This document shows, in pieces, positions 10,897 to 17,700 of a DNA stretch of 64,000 bases. The DNA lies in assembly GCA_944392535.1 (NCBI GenBank), contig CALXWY010000001.1, positions 124,001-188,000 of the forward strand. Direction: 5' to 3'. The notes under the pieces are model-generated. The model saw only the letters and a program-made list of their open reading frames with translations, was not told the origin of the DNA and did not search any database. The translations under genes and the position numbers were made by a program. The stretch comes from an uncultured Alphaproteobacteria bacterium (GTDB taxonomy: Bacteria; Pseudomonadota; Alphaproteobacteria; Rs-D84). The stretch's first letter is position 1; each line of letters begins with the position of its first letter.

Positions 10897-11454
10897 TTAA
10901 AAGTTATATGTGAATCCAGCACCGTAAAACGCGTATGAATTATTTTCGTCGGCCGTGTTCGCGTTTGAAAAATGTTGAATGAATAATTCCAGTGCCCATC
11001 GGTCATTTATTTTATATCCACCCATTAATTTGAACTGGAACAATAATTTTGCACCCAGACGTTCGTTTTGTTGTGCCTGTAACCCGACGCCAATGCCCGT
11101 GGCAAAGTACCATTTTTCATTATGGAACAGCGCGATATCTTCGGATAAAAATATCATCGGAATTGTGAATTTTTTCCAATCCCATCCATACTTTTCACCC
11201 CATCCAATCGTTTGGCCAATATTAATGGATTGACGTGCCGGTAATTTGAAAAATGTTGTCGGTTGCGAATATTGAAAGTGCACAAATGTAAACGGAACCC
11301 ATTGTGTTGGTGGGGGGATAATAAAACCACTGTTTACCCCAGCGCCAAGATGCAACGCAAACTGATTATCATAATTGCCCGTAAATGGGTTGTCTGATGC
11401 GTGCGCGCACATGGCAAAAAACAGCGAAAAAATTGCAAATGCGACCTTTTTCAT
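10897..11454 (-). CDS. PagL-like lipid A 3-O-deacylase (acyloxyacyl hydrolase family)
   Basis: An outer-membrane beta-barrel of 185 residues with a signal peptide (1-19, cleavage after AHA). The strands alternate aromatic and polar residues, and the last residues are YNF, a typical barrel-terminal aromatic. Near the end stands F-I-Q-H-F-S-N-A, matching the H-x-S catalytic pair of PagL enzymes, which remove the 3-O acyl chain of lipid A and soften its immune recognition. This points to a lipopolysaccharide-bearing, probably host-associated cell. The third catalytic residue (Glu) cannot be placed with certainty. It stands alone between ung (convergent) and a GT8 gene on the same strand 80 AT-rich bases away. 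Confidence 0.7.
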   Translation of the reverse strand: MKKVAFAIFSLFFAMCAHASDNPFTGNYDNQFALHLGAGVNSGFIIPPPTQWVPFTFVHFQYSQPTTFFKLPARQSINIGQTIGWGEKYGWDWKKFTIPMIFLSEDIALFHNEKWYFATGIGVGLQAQQNERLGAKLLFQFKLMGGYKINDRWALELFIQHFSNANTADENNSYAFYGAGFTYNF

Positions 11455-11534
11455 ACGCAGAATATATAATATATATATAATATTTGCAATATTAATTTAT
11501 TAAAAAATATAATGAATTTTTTGTCGTGACGCAA

Positions 11535-12452
11535 TCAATCGTTATACAGTCCTGTTTCACGGGCAACGCGCCACCAGTGGTCCGAAAATATCGGGCGACG
11601 GTCCGGCGTATGCCATGGTTTAAGCCAGTTAGAATAATGCATAACAACCAGATTATATTTCAAATCGTCAATTTCATATTCACTGTGCGCGCGGAATATC
11701 CATTTACCCAGCATTGTTTGAAAATTATATTTTAATGGTAAAAATACTATGCGGCCACGCAATGAATAGTTTAATAAATCCTGGTCAGGATTTTTATAGC
11801 GCTTTATTTGTGATATGCGCAGCCATTTGTCATAGATTTTTTCAGTACGAATTCGTTTCAAATTCATAACCAGAAATCCAGAATTTACATAACCGTTCGG
11901 ATAATCGCGTACCGCACCTAATATGTTTTTCCCCATGTCCATGCGATCCAATTCAATCAGGTCATCAAAAAATAGTGTATCTATGTCGGCATAGATTACT
12001 TTATCAACATCTGGTAACAGTTTTGGCAGCCCCAGTCGCCACCAAACTGCTGCGGGCCAATTGCAACGATATGAATTGTCAAAATCATTCAGTGCGGTTA
12101 AAAATATCACGCGTGATTTTGTGCCACGCGTCATTTTTGATACTGTGCGACGATGGGCGGTCGGCACCCCGTCATCAACAACGCAATATATGTCGTAATC
12201 ACACCGATTTTCTGATGCCATAACCAGCGATTTTATGGAAACACATGCCTGTTTATATCCGTTATCATTAAAGCAAAACGCAACCGAAATCCGATTTTCA
12301 TATTTTTTCATCGGTAACCTGGGGCGGGGTGTGGTGGATAATATATTATGAAATCTGATTTTGTCGCGAATTTGCCGACGATTTGTTTTGGTCCACCCGA
12401 ATACAGATGCAACAGTTGCAATTCGTTCACGCTGTTTCCAATTTATACGCAT
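11535..12452 (-). CDS. Glycosyltransferase family 8 (LPS-type galactosyl/glucosyltransferase)
   Basis: A 305-residue nucleotide-sugar glycosyltransferase with the GT8 plan: an N-terminal 'ISVAFCFNDNGYKQACVSI' strand-helix near 54-72, the metal-binding D-x-D in VIYADIDTLFF, and VNSGFLVMNL followed later by the acceptor-site region. GT8 enzymes such as RfaI/RfaJ extend the LPS core, but donor and acceptor cannot be read here. The start at 12452 has AGGGGG about seven bases upstream; an internal Met at residue 48 is a weaker alternative. Structured RNA copy B ends only 20 bases upstream on the same strand, so the gene may be read through from it or controlled by it. Confidence 0.8.
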   Translation of the reverse strand: MRINWKQRERIATVASVFGWTKTNRRQIRDKIRFHNILSTTPRPRLPMKKYENRISVAFCFNDNGYKQACVSIKSLVMASENRCDYDIYCVVDDGVPTAHRRTVSKMTRGTKSRVIFLTALNDFDNSYRCNWPAAVWWRLGLPKLLPDVDKVIYADIDTLFFDDLIELDRMDMGKNILGAVRDYPNGYVNSGFLVMNLKRIRTEKIYDKWLRISQIKRYKNPDQDLLNYSLRGRIVFLPLKYNFQTMLGKWIFRAHSEYEIDDLKYNLVVMHYSNWLKPWHTPDRRPIFSDHWWRVARETGLYND

Positions 12453-12472
12453 ACAGGCCCCCTGAGGTTGAA

Positions 12473-12648
12473 TAAAAAGGCCGTCGTTTTTATAAAGACG
12501 GCAGGAGTTTCAACACTATTGTATGCGTAATAGCGCACAGCTTTCGGTATATAACACTGCACTCCTGCCGTTATAGGGCAGGTGTTTTACGTCCGTGCAG
12601 ACGCGCATACAATGGGTGTTGAATCCCAGTATCAGAACCCCTGATACA
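12473..12648 (-). ncRNA. Structured RNA family member, copy B (leader or small RNA)
   Basis: The minus-strand sibling of the RNA at 3745-3915. P0 is GTATCAG/CTGATAC. P1 pairs TTCAACAC with GTGTTGAA and ATTGTATGCG with CGCATACAAT (plus coordinates 12604-12623 with 12509-12527). P2 is CGTC/GACG, and P3 is CCTGCC/GGCAGG. Loop bases are shared with copy A: TAAAA, GAGTGCA, ATATA, GAAA, TGCGCTATT. A strong terminator GCCGTC/GACGGC plus TTTTT ends it (12474-12502). CGGCAGGAG can pair perfectly over nine bases with CTCCTGCCG, which overlaps the terminator arm, so the fold can switch. Stem bases differ from copy A mostly in compensating pairs. It lies just upstream of the GT8 gene. Confidence 0.75.
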
Positions 12649-12654
12649 ATTCCT

Positions 12655-12683
12655 ATGATAAAATTGTGTGCGAAAAAAATCAA
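12655..12683 (-). promoter_or_regulatory. Sigma70-type promoter of structured RNA copy B
   Basis: On the minus strand TTGATT (12683-12678), 17 bases and TATCAT (12660-12655) predict transcription from about 12648, where hairpin P0 of RNA copy B begins. Spacing and -10 sequence match the promoter of copy A. Confidence 0.6.
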
Positions 12684-12705
12684 ATTAAAAGCGCGTATTT
12701 GTTCC

Positions 12706-12733
12706 TTGCATTTAATAAAATCTTTGATATAAT
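12706..12733 (+). promoter_or_regulatory. tRNA-Met promoter
   Basis: TTGCAT (12706-12711), 16 bases and TATAAT (12728-12733) lie 10 bases before the mature tRNA-Met. Confidence 0.65.
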
Positions 12734-12743
12734 GCGGGGCATT

Positions 12744-12820
12744 GGCGGGATAGCTCAGCTGGTTAGAGCAGTGGAATCATAATCCACGTGTCGGGGGTTC
12801 AAGTCCCTCTCCCGCTACCA
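12744..12820 (+). tRNA. tRNA-Met (CAU), elongator type
   Basis: A 77-base tRNA with encoded CCA. The acceptor GGCGGGA/TCCCGCT closes with a G-U pair at 1-72. The D stem is GCTC/GAGC, the anticodon stem GTGGA/TCCAC with loop ATCATAA (anticodon CAU), and the T arm GGGGG-TTCAAGT-CCCTC. The sequence resembles alphaproteobacterial elongator tRNA-Met rather than initiator (which has an unpaired 1-72 and GGG/CCC anticodon stem) or tRNA-Ile2. It is followed at once by a terminator hairpin and the 174-bp tandem repeat. Confidence 0.9.
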
Positions 12821-13200
12821 AAATCAGCCGGCGAATGCCGGCGTTTTATTTTGGTGTATATGGGACGCCGAACCCCCGATAAAGGGGGTTCAATCAAGCA
12901 AATAGGCGTGTGGAACACGCCGGTTGTGCAAACAAATTTGCGCAGATACGTTGTGGCATGATATGCCACAACGAATTCACCGAAGCGCTGGCCAAAATCA
13001 GCCGGCGAATGCCGGCGTTTTATTTTGGTGTATATGGGACGCCGAACCCCCGATAAAGGGGGTTCAATCAAGCAAATAGGCGTGTGGAACACGCCGGTTG
13101 TGCAAACAAATTTGCGCAGATACGTTGTGGCATGATATGCCACAACGAATTCACCGAAGCGCTGGCCAAAATCAGCCGGCGAATGCCGGCGTTTTATTTT
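12820..13200. repeat. Exact 174-bp tandem duplication carrying a five-hairpin array
   Basis: The unit 12820-12993 is repeated without any difference at 12994-13167, and its first 33 bases occur a third time (13168-13200). Each unit holds five hairpins in a row: GCCGGC-GAAT-GCCGGC with GTTTTATTTT (a terminator), AACCCCC/GGGGGTT, GGCGTGT/ACACGCC, TGTGCAAA/TTTGCGCA and CGTTGTGGCAT/ATGCCACAACG (11 perfect pairs). It fills the space between tRNA-Met and the ArsR-like gene. No coding function is credible. It may be an RNA sponge, a nucleoid or replication site, or a recent duplication of a terminator region. The terminators close tRNA-Met transcripts and, as palindromes, also face the end of the ArsR gene. 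Confidence 0.9.
12827..12852 (+). terminator. Terminator of tRNA-Met (first of three copies)
   Basis: GCCGGC-GAAT-GCCGGC is followed by GTTTTATTTT. The same hairpin recurs at 13001-13026 and 13175-13200 through the tandem duplication. Confidence 0.8.
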
Positions 13201-13202
13201 TA

Positions 13203-13871
13203 TCAGAAATTATTGCCGTTTTTATCATATCGTTTATGAATGCATCCGATGGTTGTTTTATGTACCCCGGGCGTTATTTTATAATATATGTGGCGTCCAT
13301 CACGGCGTGATTGTACAAAACCATCGTCGTACAGTTTTTTCAAATACTGTGATGATTTAACTTGGGGGATGCCGGTCCCAGATACAATTTCTGATACACA
13401 TGATTCGCCGTTATATGTTAAGAATTCCAGTATTCGCATCTTGTCATAATTTGCAAATAATTTTATCCTGTTCGCAACCATTGTTGTATAGTCGGTTGGC
13501 AATATTTCTTTATGTCCTGGGCGTAAAAATTTTAACTGGTCGGTCATATGACCAAACAGTTTACGCATGCATACAAATATACTGGCGGGGTATTCACGGC
13601 ATATCTCGTAATACACAAATATTCCGCGACGGTGTGTGCGAACCAGTTCGGCATCACGCATTTTACGCAGGGATTGGGATACAACCATTTGTTCGGCACC
13701 AACGCCGCGGGCAATGGATGATACAGATGACATACCATAAACGTCCAGAAATTCCAAAATGCGCAGCCGCAGTGGATGGGCGATATACGTCAATCCGCGT
13801 ACCGCACGTGCCATAACTTGGGTTGGCAGTAATGTTTTTATCTTTACGTCGGGTAAAACGTTTTCTGGCAT
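13203..13871 (-). CDS. Tandem winged-helix ArsR-family transcription regulator
   Basis: A 222-residue regulator built from two successive winged-helix domains. The first (about 25-90) reads LRLRILEFLDVYGMSSVSSIA then QMVVSQSLRKMRDAELVRTHRRGIFVYYEI; the second (about 142-205) repeats the plan with KMRILEFLTYNGESCVSEI then VKSSQYLKKLYDDGFVQSRRDGRHIYYKI. Both have the recognition helix and beta wing of ArsR proteins. The metal-binding ELCVCDL motif is missing, so the signal is probably not arsenic-type; scattered cysteines could still act. A two-domain chain could bind DNA as a pseudo-dimer. It is divergent from the small membrane-protein operon, whose promoter holds a perfect palindrome. Confidence 0.8.
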   Translation of the reverse strand: MPENVLPDVKIKTLLPTQVMARAVRGLTYIAHPLRLRILEFLDVYGMSSVSSIARGVGAEQMVVSQSLRKMRDAELVRTHRRGIFVYYEICREYPASIFVCMRKLFGHMTDQLKFLRPGHKEILPTDYTTMVANRIKLFANYDKMRILEFLTYNGESCVSEIVSGTGIPQVKSSQYLKKLYDDGFVQSRRDGRHIYYKITPGVHKTTIGCIHKRYDKNGNNF

Positions 13872-13934
13872 TCAGTATGTCCTTGTTACTTAAAGTTAAT
13901 ATAACATTATTTTTATCGGTCGTAAATAAATAAT

Positions 13935-13965
13935 TTGACTTTTTGATATATATCAGAAATAATAT
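13935..13965 (+). promoter_or_regulatory. Promoter with palindromic operator candidate (TGATATATATCA)
   Basis: TTGACT (13935-13940) and TAATAT (13960-13965) frame a perfect 12-base palindrome, TGATATATATCA (13944-13955), lying in the promoter spacer. Dimeric winged-helix regulators of the ArsR family typically bind such AT-rich palindromes. The divergent ArsR-like gene starts 64 bases away. I infer that it represses this promoter and perhaps its own. Confidence 0.45.
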
Positions 13966-14016
13966 ATATTGAAATTTATATCTATTGTTTTTTATCTGAA
14001 AGAAAGGGGTGATACT

Positions 14017-14526
14017 ATGAAATCTTGGTCGCGTAAATTTGGGGTTGCGATGCTGGGCCTGGTGCCGACAATGGCGTCTGCGAATCCGGCATGTCCGATA
14101 TGTACAATCGCCATCGGTGCGGGGGTTGGTGTCGCAGAATCGTTGGGGGTGCCAACGGCGATTGTTGGAATATGGGCCGGCGCGTTGTTAACACTGTTGG
14201 GTTATTGGTTGATAAAATTTTTTGATAAGCGTGGTTGGAATTTCCCGGGACGTAATGCGTTGCTGATTGGGTTATCGGTCGCAATGATTGGATTTGCGTA
14301 TCTTGGTGATATTCATTACAGTCCTGTTTGGATTTGGCATGTTTTATATCTTGACCCGATATTGTTTGGCGCATTGGTTGGCATGATTGTGTTTATATTG
14401 ACGGGAAAGTTGTATGATTGGATGAAACGTAAAAATGGCGGACGTGCGCATTTTCCATTTGAACGTGTCGTTTTGCCTGTGGTGGCGTTGGCGTTGTGCA
14501 GTTGGCTGATTTGTTATTGCTATTAA
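14017..14526 (+). CDS. Small polytopic membrane protein with a CPIC motif, unknown
   Basis: The start at 14017 follows AAAGGGGTG; an in-frame ATG at 13969 would add 16 residues but has no ribosome site and lies too close to the promoter. The 169 residues open with a signal-like helix ending ASA, then PACPICTIAIG: a C-x-x-C pair that would face the periplasm. Three to four further membrane helices follow. I do not recognise the family. A periplasmic CxxC in a small membrane protein suggests a redox or metal role. It heads a two-gene operon divergent from the tandem ArsR-type regulator, which probably controls it. Confidence 0.7.
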   Translation: MKSWSRKFGVAMLGLVPTMASANPACPICTIAIGAGVGVAESLGVPTAIVGIWAGALLTLLGYWLIKFFDKRGWNFPGRNALLIGLSVAMIGFAYLGDIHYSPVWIWHVLYLDPILFGALVGMIVFILTGKLYDWMKRKNGGRAHFPFERVVLPVVALALCSWLICYCY

Positions 14527-14542
14527 TCAAAAGGGGGCAGGT

Positions 14543-15121
14543 ATGGAAAAAATTAAAAATGTAAAGGAATTTGTTGAAAAACTGGATGCGGCGAAAAAGG
14601 TTAATCCAAAAGATTTGTCGTCGGACCAAGATTTAACAATCGGGATTATGAATCTGATTTCAATTGAAGAACATTTGATGTTTTCGGGGGCAAAAACCGG
14701 CAAGCATGAATTTTATGACCTGATTGACGAAGTGCGCGAACAGCGCAAGCAGATGATGCAAAAAATTATCCCGTCATATGAAGGTGAAGTGTGGTGTATA
14801 TCAAAGCACTTGTTGGCGGCGTCTATGCGTTTGTTTGAAGTTGGTACCAAGGCACTGGCGGCCGGTGATAAGGCGGGTGCATACGATTTGTTTGACCGTT
14901 CATATGGGCTGTATTGTATATTCTGGGGATTAAATATGGGCGGACTGGTTGGTGGCGCGGATGTTAAATGGGTTAAAACCAGTGCCACAAAAACACAGGT
15001 AAAAAAAAACGATGATGTCGCGCCAGTGACCGATGATGAAACAGCCCAAAATGCGGGTGACAGCAAAATGGCGCGATTAAAACGATGGGTAAAAAATGCA
15101 GTAAATTGTTGTATTGAATGA
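14543..15121 (+). CDS. Unknown soluble helical protein, partner of the CPIC membrane protein
   Basis: A 192-residue protein, mostly helical and without membrane segments. Residues about 20-130 look like a globular helical domain (DLTIGIMNLISIEEHLMF..., ISKHLLAASMRLFEVGTKAL). A charged, Asp/Thr-rich linker follows, then an amphipathic basic tail, KMARLKRWVKNAVNCCIE, that might touch the membrane. I do not recognise it. It starts 16 bases after the membrane-protein gene with AAAGGGGGCAGGT upstream, and a clear terminator follows. It is therefore the second and last gene of the putative ArsR-controlled operon. Confidence 0.7.
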   Translation: MEKIKNVKEFVEKLDAAKKVNPKDLSSDQDLTIGIMNLISIEEHLMFSGAKTGKHEFYDLIDEVREQRKQMMQKIIPSYEGEVWCISKHLLAASMRLFEVGTKALAAGDKAGAYDLFDRSYGLYCIFWGLNMGGLVGGADVKWVKTSATKTQVKKNDDVAPVTDDETAQNAGDSKMARLKRWVKNAVNCCIE

Positions 15122-15140
15122 TTAAACGTCTGGTGAACGA

Positions 15141-15170
15141 TGCCCCGTTGAAATGCGGGGCGTTTTTATT
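15141..15170 (+). terminator. Terminator of the CPIC-protein operon
   Basis: GCCCCG-TTGAAATG-CGGGGC followed by GTTTTTATT, 20 bases after the stop codon. Confidence 0.85.
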
Positions 15171-15171
15171 C

Positions 15172-15199
15172 TTGATTTTTAATATATGAATTTTATAAT
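15172..15199 (+). promoter_or_regulatory. tRNA-Thr promoter
   Basis: TTGATT (15172-15177), 16 bases and TATAAT (15194-15199), 12 bases before the mature tRNA. It may also drive the T-box leader and aspS, because no other good promoter is visible between the tRNA and aspS. Confidence 0.65.
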
Positions 15200-15211
15200 G
15201 ACTGGTACAGT

Positions 15212-15285
15212 GCCCTAATAGTCTAGTGGTAAAACACGTCCTTGGTAAGGACGAGTCGCAAGTCCGATTCTTGCTTAGGGCACCA
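15212..15285 (+). tRNA. tRNA-Thr (GGU)
   Basis: A 74-base tRNA with encoded CCA. The acceptor is GCCCTAA/TTAGGGC, the anticodon stem CGTCC/GGACG with loop TTGGTAA (anticodon GGU), and the T arm GCAAG-TCCGATT-CTTGC. The T-box-like leader of aspS begins directly after its CCA end, so the two may share a transcript that is cut at the tRNA 3' end. Confidence 0.93.
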
Positions 15286-15294
15286 GATGATTTT

Positions 15295-15434
15295 TTGGGG
15301 GCGGGGCGATGATGTGACTGACAACCACGGAGTTTCCAAATCCCAGTTAAAGTGATAAATCAGGGTGGCACCGCGCAATAAAAATTGCGCCCCTGAAATA
15401 TTAAAAACGTGGGTGCCGTTTCCAAATCTTTTTG
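15295..15434 (+). promoter_or_regulatory. T-box-type leader of aspS (reduced stem I)
   Basis: The 14-base T-box consensus AGGGTGGNACCGCG is matched fully at 15362-15375. The canonical antiterminator fold is present: helix A1 CAGGG/CCCTG (15361-15365 with 15391-15395), the seven-base bulge TGGCACC (15366-15372), and helix A2 GCGCAAT/ATTGCGC. In T-boxes the bulge TGGN pairs with the tRNA NCCA end; here N is C, calling for a G73 tRNA, as tRNA-Asp has. GGCACCGCG can pair instead with CGTGGGTGCC (15408-15417), the competing fold. Two GAC codons (Asp) lie at 15316 and 15320 in the upstream part as specifier candidates. Only about 75 bases separate the tRNA end from the T-box, so stem I is much reduced. 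Confidence 0.75.
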
Positions 15435-15467
15435 AATGTGGTGCCCAAAATAAAAAAAGGGACCAAA

Positions 15468-17237
15468 ATGTTATCGTTGAAATCAAAATACAGAACGCAT
15501 ACTTGTGGTGAATTGAATAAATCACATGTCGGTGAAACAGTGACTTTGTCTGGGTGGGTTCATCGCAAACGTAATCATGGGTCACTGTTGTTTATTGACC
15601 TGCGCGATAATTATGGAATCACCCAGTGTGTGTTTGATGGCGGGGATGCAGATTTAGAACGTGTGCATCCAGAATCTGTGATTCAAATTACAGGGAATGT
15701 TGTTGCGCGCAGTGATGATGCAGTTAATGACAAAATTCCAACCGGGGAAATAGAGGTCCAGGCGACAGATTGGCATGTGCTGACAAGTGCAGATGTTTTG
15801 CCGTTCCCAGTGTTCGGCGATGATGACAGTGTTGCCGAAGATCTGCGATTAAAATATCGCTATATTGATTTGCGGCGTGAATCTTTGCATCGCAATATTT
15901 TAATGCGTAATCGTATGGTAAAGTTCATTCGTGACCAAATGTGGAATATGGGTTTTTCAGAATTTCAAACACCAATTTTAACGGTGTCCAGTCCCGAAGG
16001 GGCACGTGACTTTATCGTGCCGTCGCGCAATCATCATGGTATGTTTTATGCGCTGCCCCAGGCACCACAACAGTTTAAGCAACTGATACAGATATCTGGG
16101 TTTGACCGTTATTTTCAAATTGCGCCGTGTTTTCGTGACGAAGATTTGCGTGCCGACAGATTATTAGAATTCTATCAATTGGATTTGGAAATGTCCTTTG
16201 TTGATTTGCCAGATATCCAGGCCGTTGGTAACGAATTAATGCCGGCATTAATTCGTGAATTCGTTCCAGATGCCAAGATTTGTCCGGAAATACCACATAT
16301 CGCATTTGATGACGCGATGATGAAATATGGTACGGATAAGCCTGATTTGCGAAATCCAATAATTATTCACGATGTGACGGATATATTCCGGGGATCTGAT
16401 TTTGGTATCTTTGCCAATGCCATTGACAATGGCGCCGTTGTTCGTGCCGTGCCGGCACCAAACAGTGCGGATCGGCCACGTTCGTGGTATGATAAACTGG
16501 GTGATTATGCGGTCAAAGAACTGGGACTGGGGGGACTGGGGTACATAATATTTGCCGATGAAGCCAAGGGCCCGGTTGCCAAAAAACTGGATGCGGCACG
16601 CAAGGAAAAATTGCGCCAGATTTCTGGTGATAATTCATCATTGTTTTTTATCTGTGATGTTGCAGAAAATGCCGCCAAAGCCGCAGGTAAATTACGTACT
16701 AAATTGGGCGAAGATTTAGGATTGATTGATGAAAAAGAATTCCGGCTGTGTTGGATAGAAGAATTTCCGTTCTTTGAAGCCGATCCAGAATCACCCACAG
16801 GAATTGCATTTACGCATAATCCGTTTTCATACCCAATGGCGACATTGGATGAATTACAGACGCGTGACCCACTGTCTATCAAGGCGGCACAATTTGATAT
16901 GGTATTAAATGGTGCAGAAATTTGCAGTGGCGGATTGCGGAATTTTAATCCTGATGTTATGTTGCGCTGTTTTGAAATTACTGGGTATGATGAAGAAACG
17001 GTTAAGCAAAAGTTTGGTGGAATGTATCATGCGTTTCAATATGGTGCACCACCGCACGGCGGGTGTGCGTTCGGTTTGGACAGATTGGTGCAAATCATGC
17101 TGGGTGAACCGAATTTGCGTTCTGTTGTGCTGTTCCCAACCAACCAACGTGGTCAAGATTTGATGATGGGGGCGCCGGGTCCAGTTACAGAAACACAACT
17201 GCGCGAAGATCATATCCAAGTGCGTAAAAAAGGATAA
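15468..17237 (+). CDS. aspS: Aspartyl-tRNA synthetase
   Basis: Charges tRNA-Asp (in many alphaproteobacteria also tRNA-Asn) with aspartate. The start at 15468 follows AAAGGGACC; an upstream ATG at 15432 would run the frame through the leader and is rejected. The 589 residues hold the N-terminal OB-fold anticodon domain (GWVHRKRNHGSLLFIDLRD), class II motif 2 (FRDEDLRADR), the bacterial GAD insertion (about 295-425) and motif 3 (GGCAFGLDRL). The sequence is of the long bacterial type. It sits behind a T-box-like leader and is followed by its own terminator. Asp/Asn discrimination cannot be judged from the sequence alone. Confidence 0.97.
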   Translation: MLSLKSKYRTHTCGELNKSHVGETVTLSGWVHRKRNHGSLLFIDLRDNYGITQCVFDGGDADLERVHPESVIQITGNVVARSDDAVNDKIPTGEIEVQATDWHVLTSADVLPFPVFGDDDSVAEDLRLKYRYIDLRRESLHRNILMRNRMVKFIRDQMWNMGFSEFQTPILTVSSPEGARDFIVPSRNHHGMFYALPQAPQQFKQLIQISGFDRYFQIAPCFRDEDLRADRLLEFYQLDLEMSFVDLPDIQAVGNELMPALIREFVPDAKICPEIPHIAFDDAMMKYGTDKPDLRNPIIIHDVTDIFRGSDFGIFANAIDNGAVVRAVPAPNSADRPRSWYDKLGDYAVKELGLGGLGYIIFADEAKGPVAKKLDAARKEKLRQISGDNSSLFFICDVAENAAKAAGKLRTKLGEDLGLIDEKEFRLCWIEEFPFFEADPESPTGIAFTHNPFSYPMATLDELQTRDPLSIKAAQFDMVLNGAEICSGGLRNFNPDVMLRCFEITGYDEETVKQKFGGMYHAFQYGAPPHGGCAFGLDRLVQIMLGEPNLRSVVLFPTNQRGQDLMMGAPGPVTETQLREDHIQVRKKG

Positions 17238-17259
17238 TTTATTATCGCAATATGTAAAA

Positions 17260-17291
17260 AAATCAGTCCTGTCATTGGACTGATTTTTTTA
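17260..17291 (+). terminator. Terminator of aspS
   Basis: AATCAGTCC-TGTCATT-GGACTGATT followed by a run of T; the flanking A run makes it usable from both strands. Confidence 0.85.
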
Positions 17292-17358
17292 TGGGAAATC
17301 AAACCTGTTAATATTTGTCGGTGGATGGGAATATAATGCGTGTACAGGATAATATACA

Positions 17359-17700
17359 ATGAATACGCGCATAGATGAAATTGTTGTAAAAATGGGATTA
17401 AGCCAATATCAAGCGAATGTTTTACGGTCACATCCAGATATATATGTACTGTCCAGATTGGTAAAACGTGGTTGTGTTTTGTATGCACCACGTGCAACAC
17501 ATGGATTTTATAATTTTATTCAACGATTAATTATGGGACGGCGGGGGGATTTAATTGGGTATGATAAAATGCTGGTTCATAATCAATATGGAATCAAATT
17601 GTTTCTGGGTGGTTTTTACAGTGCGCCAATTGGGCGCTTTAAATATTATGCCGATGATAAAGGCAACATTGTTGCGCGCAATTGTGTGCGGGGTAATTAA
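17359..17700 (+). CDS. Unknown 113-residue protein
   Basis: A short basic protein without signal peptide or clear membrane helix. I do not recognise it. Residues 1-45 look helical (MGLSQYQANVLRSHPDIYVLSRLVK); the second half is rich in Gly, Tyr and Lys and probably beta. An ATG at 17359 with CAGGAT about 11 bases upstream is the best start. The stop codon overlaps the stop of the convergent AsmA-like gene by three bases, which supports a real coding end. It stands between the aspS terminator and that gene, so it has its own promoter. Confidence 0.55.
   Translation: MNTRIDEIVVKMGLSQYQANVLRSHPDIYVLSRLVKRGCVLYAPRATHGFYNFIQRLIMGRRGDLIGYDKMLVHNQYGIKLFLGGFYSAPIGRFKYYADDKGNIVARNCVRGN

Noticed and set aside
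12799-13143. A 114-residue minus-strand frame with two identical 58-residue repeats
   Set aside because: The repeat length is exactly 174 bases, so the frame survives the duplication only because 174 is divisible by three. It runs through perfect hairpins, has no ribosome site and overlaps tRNA-Met.
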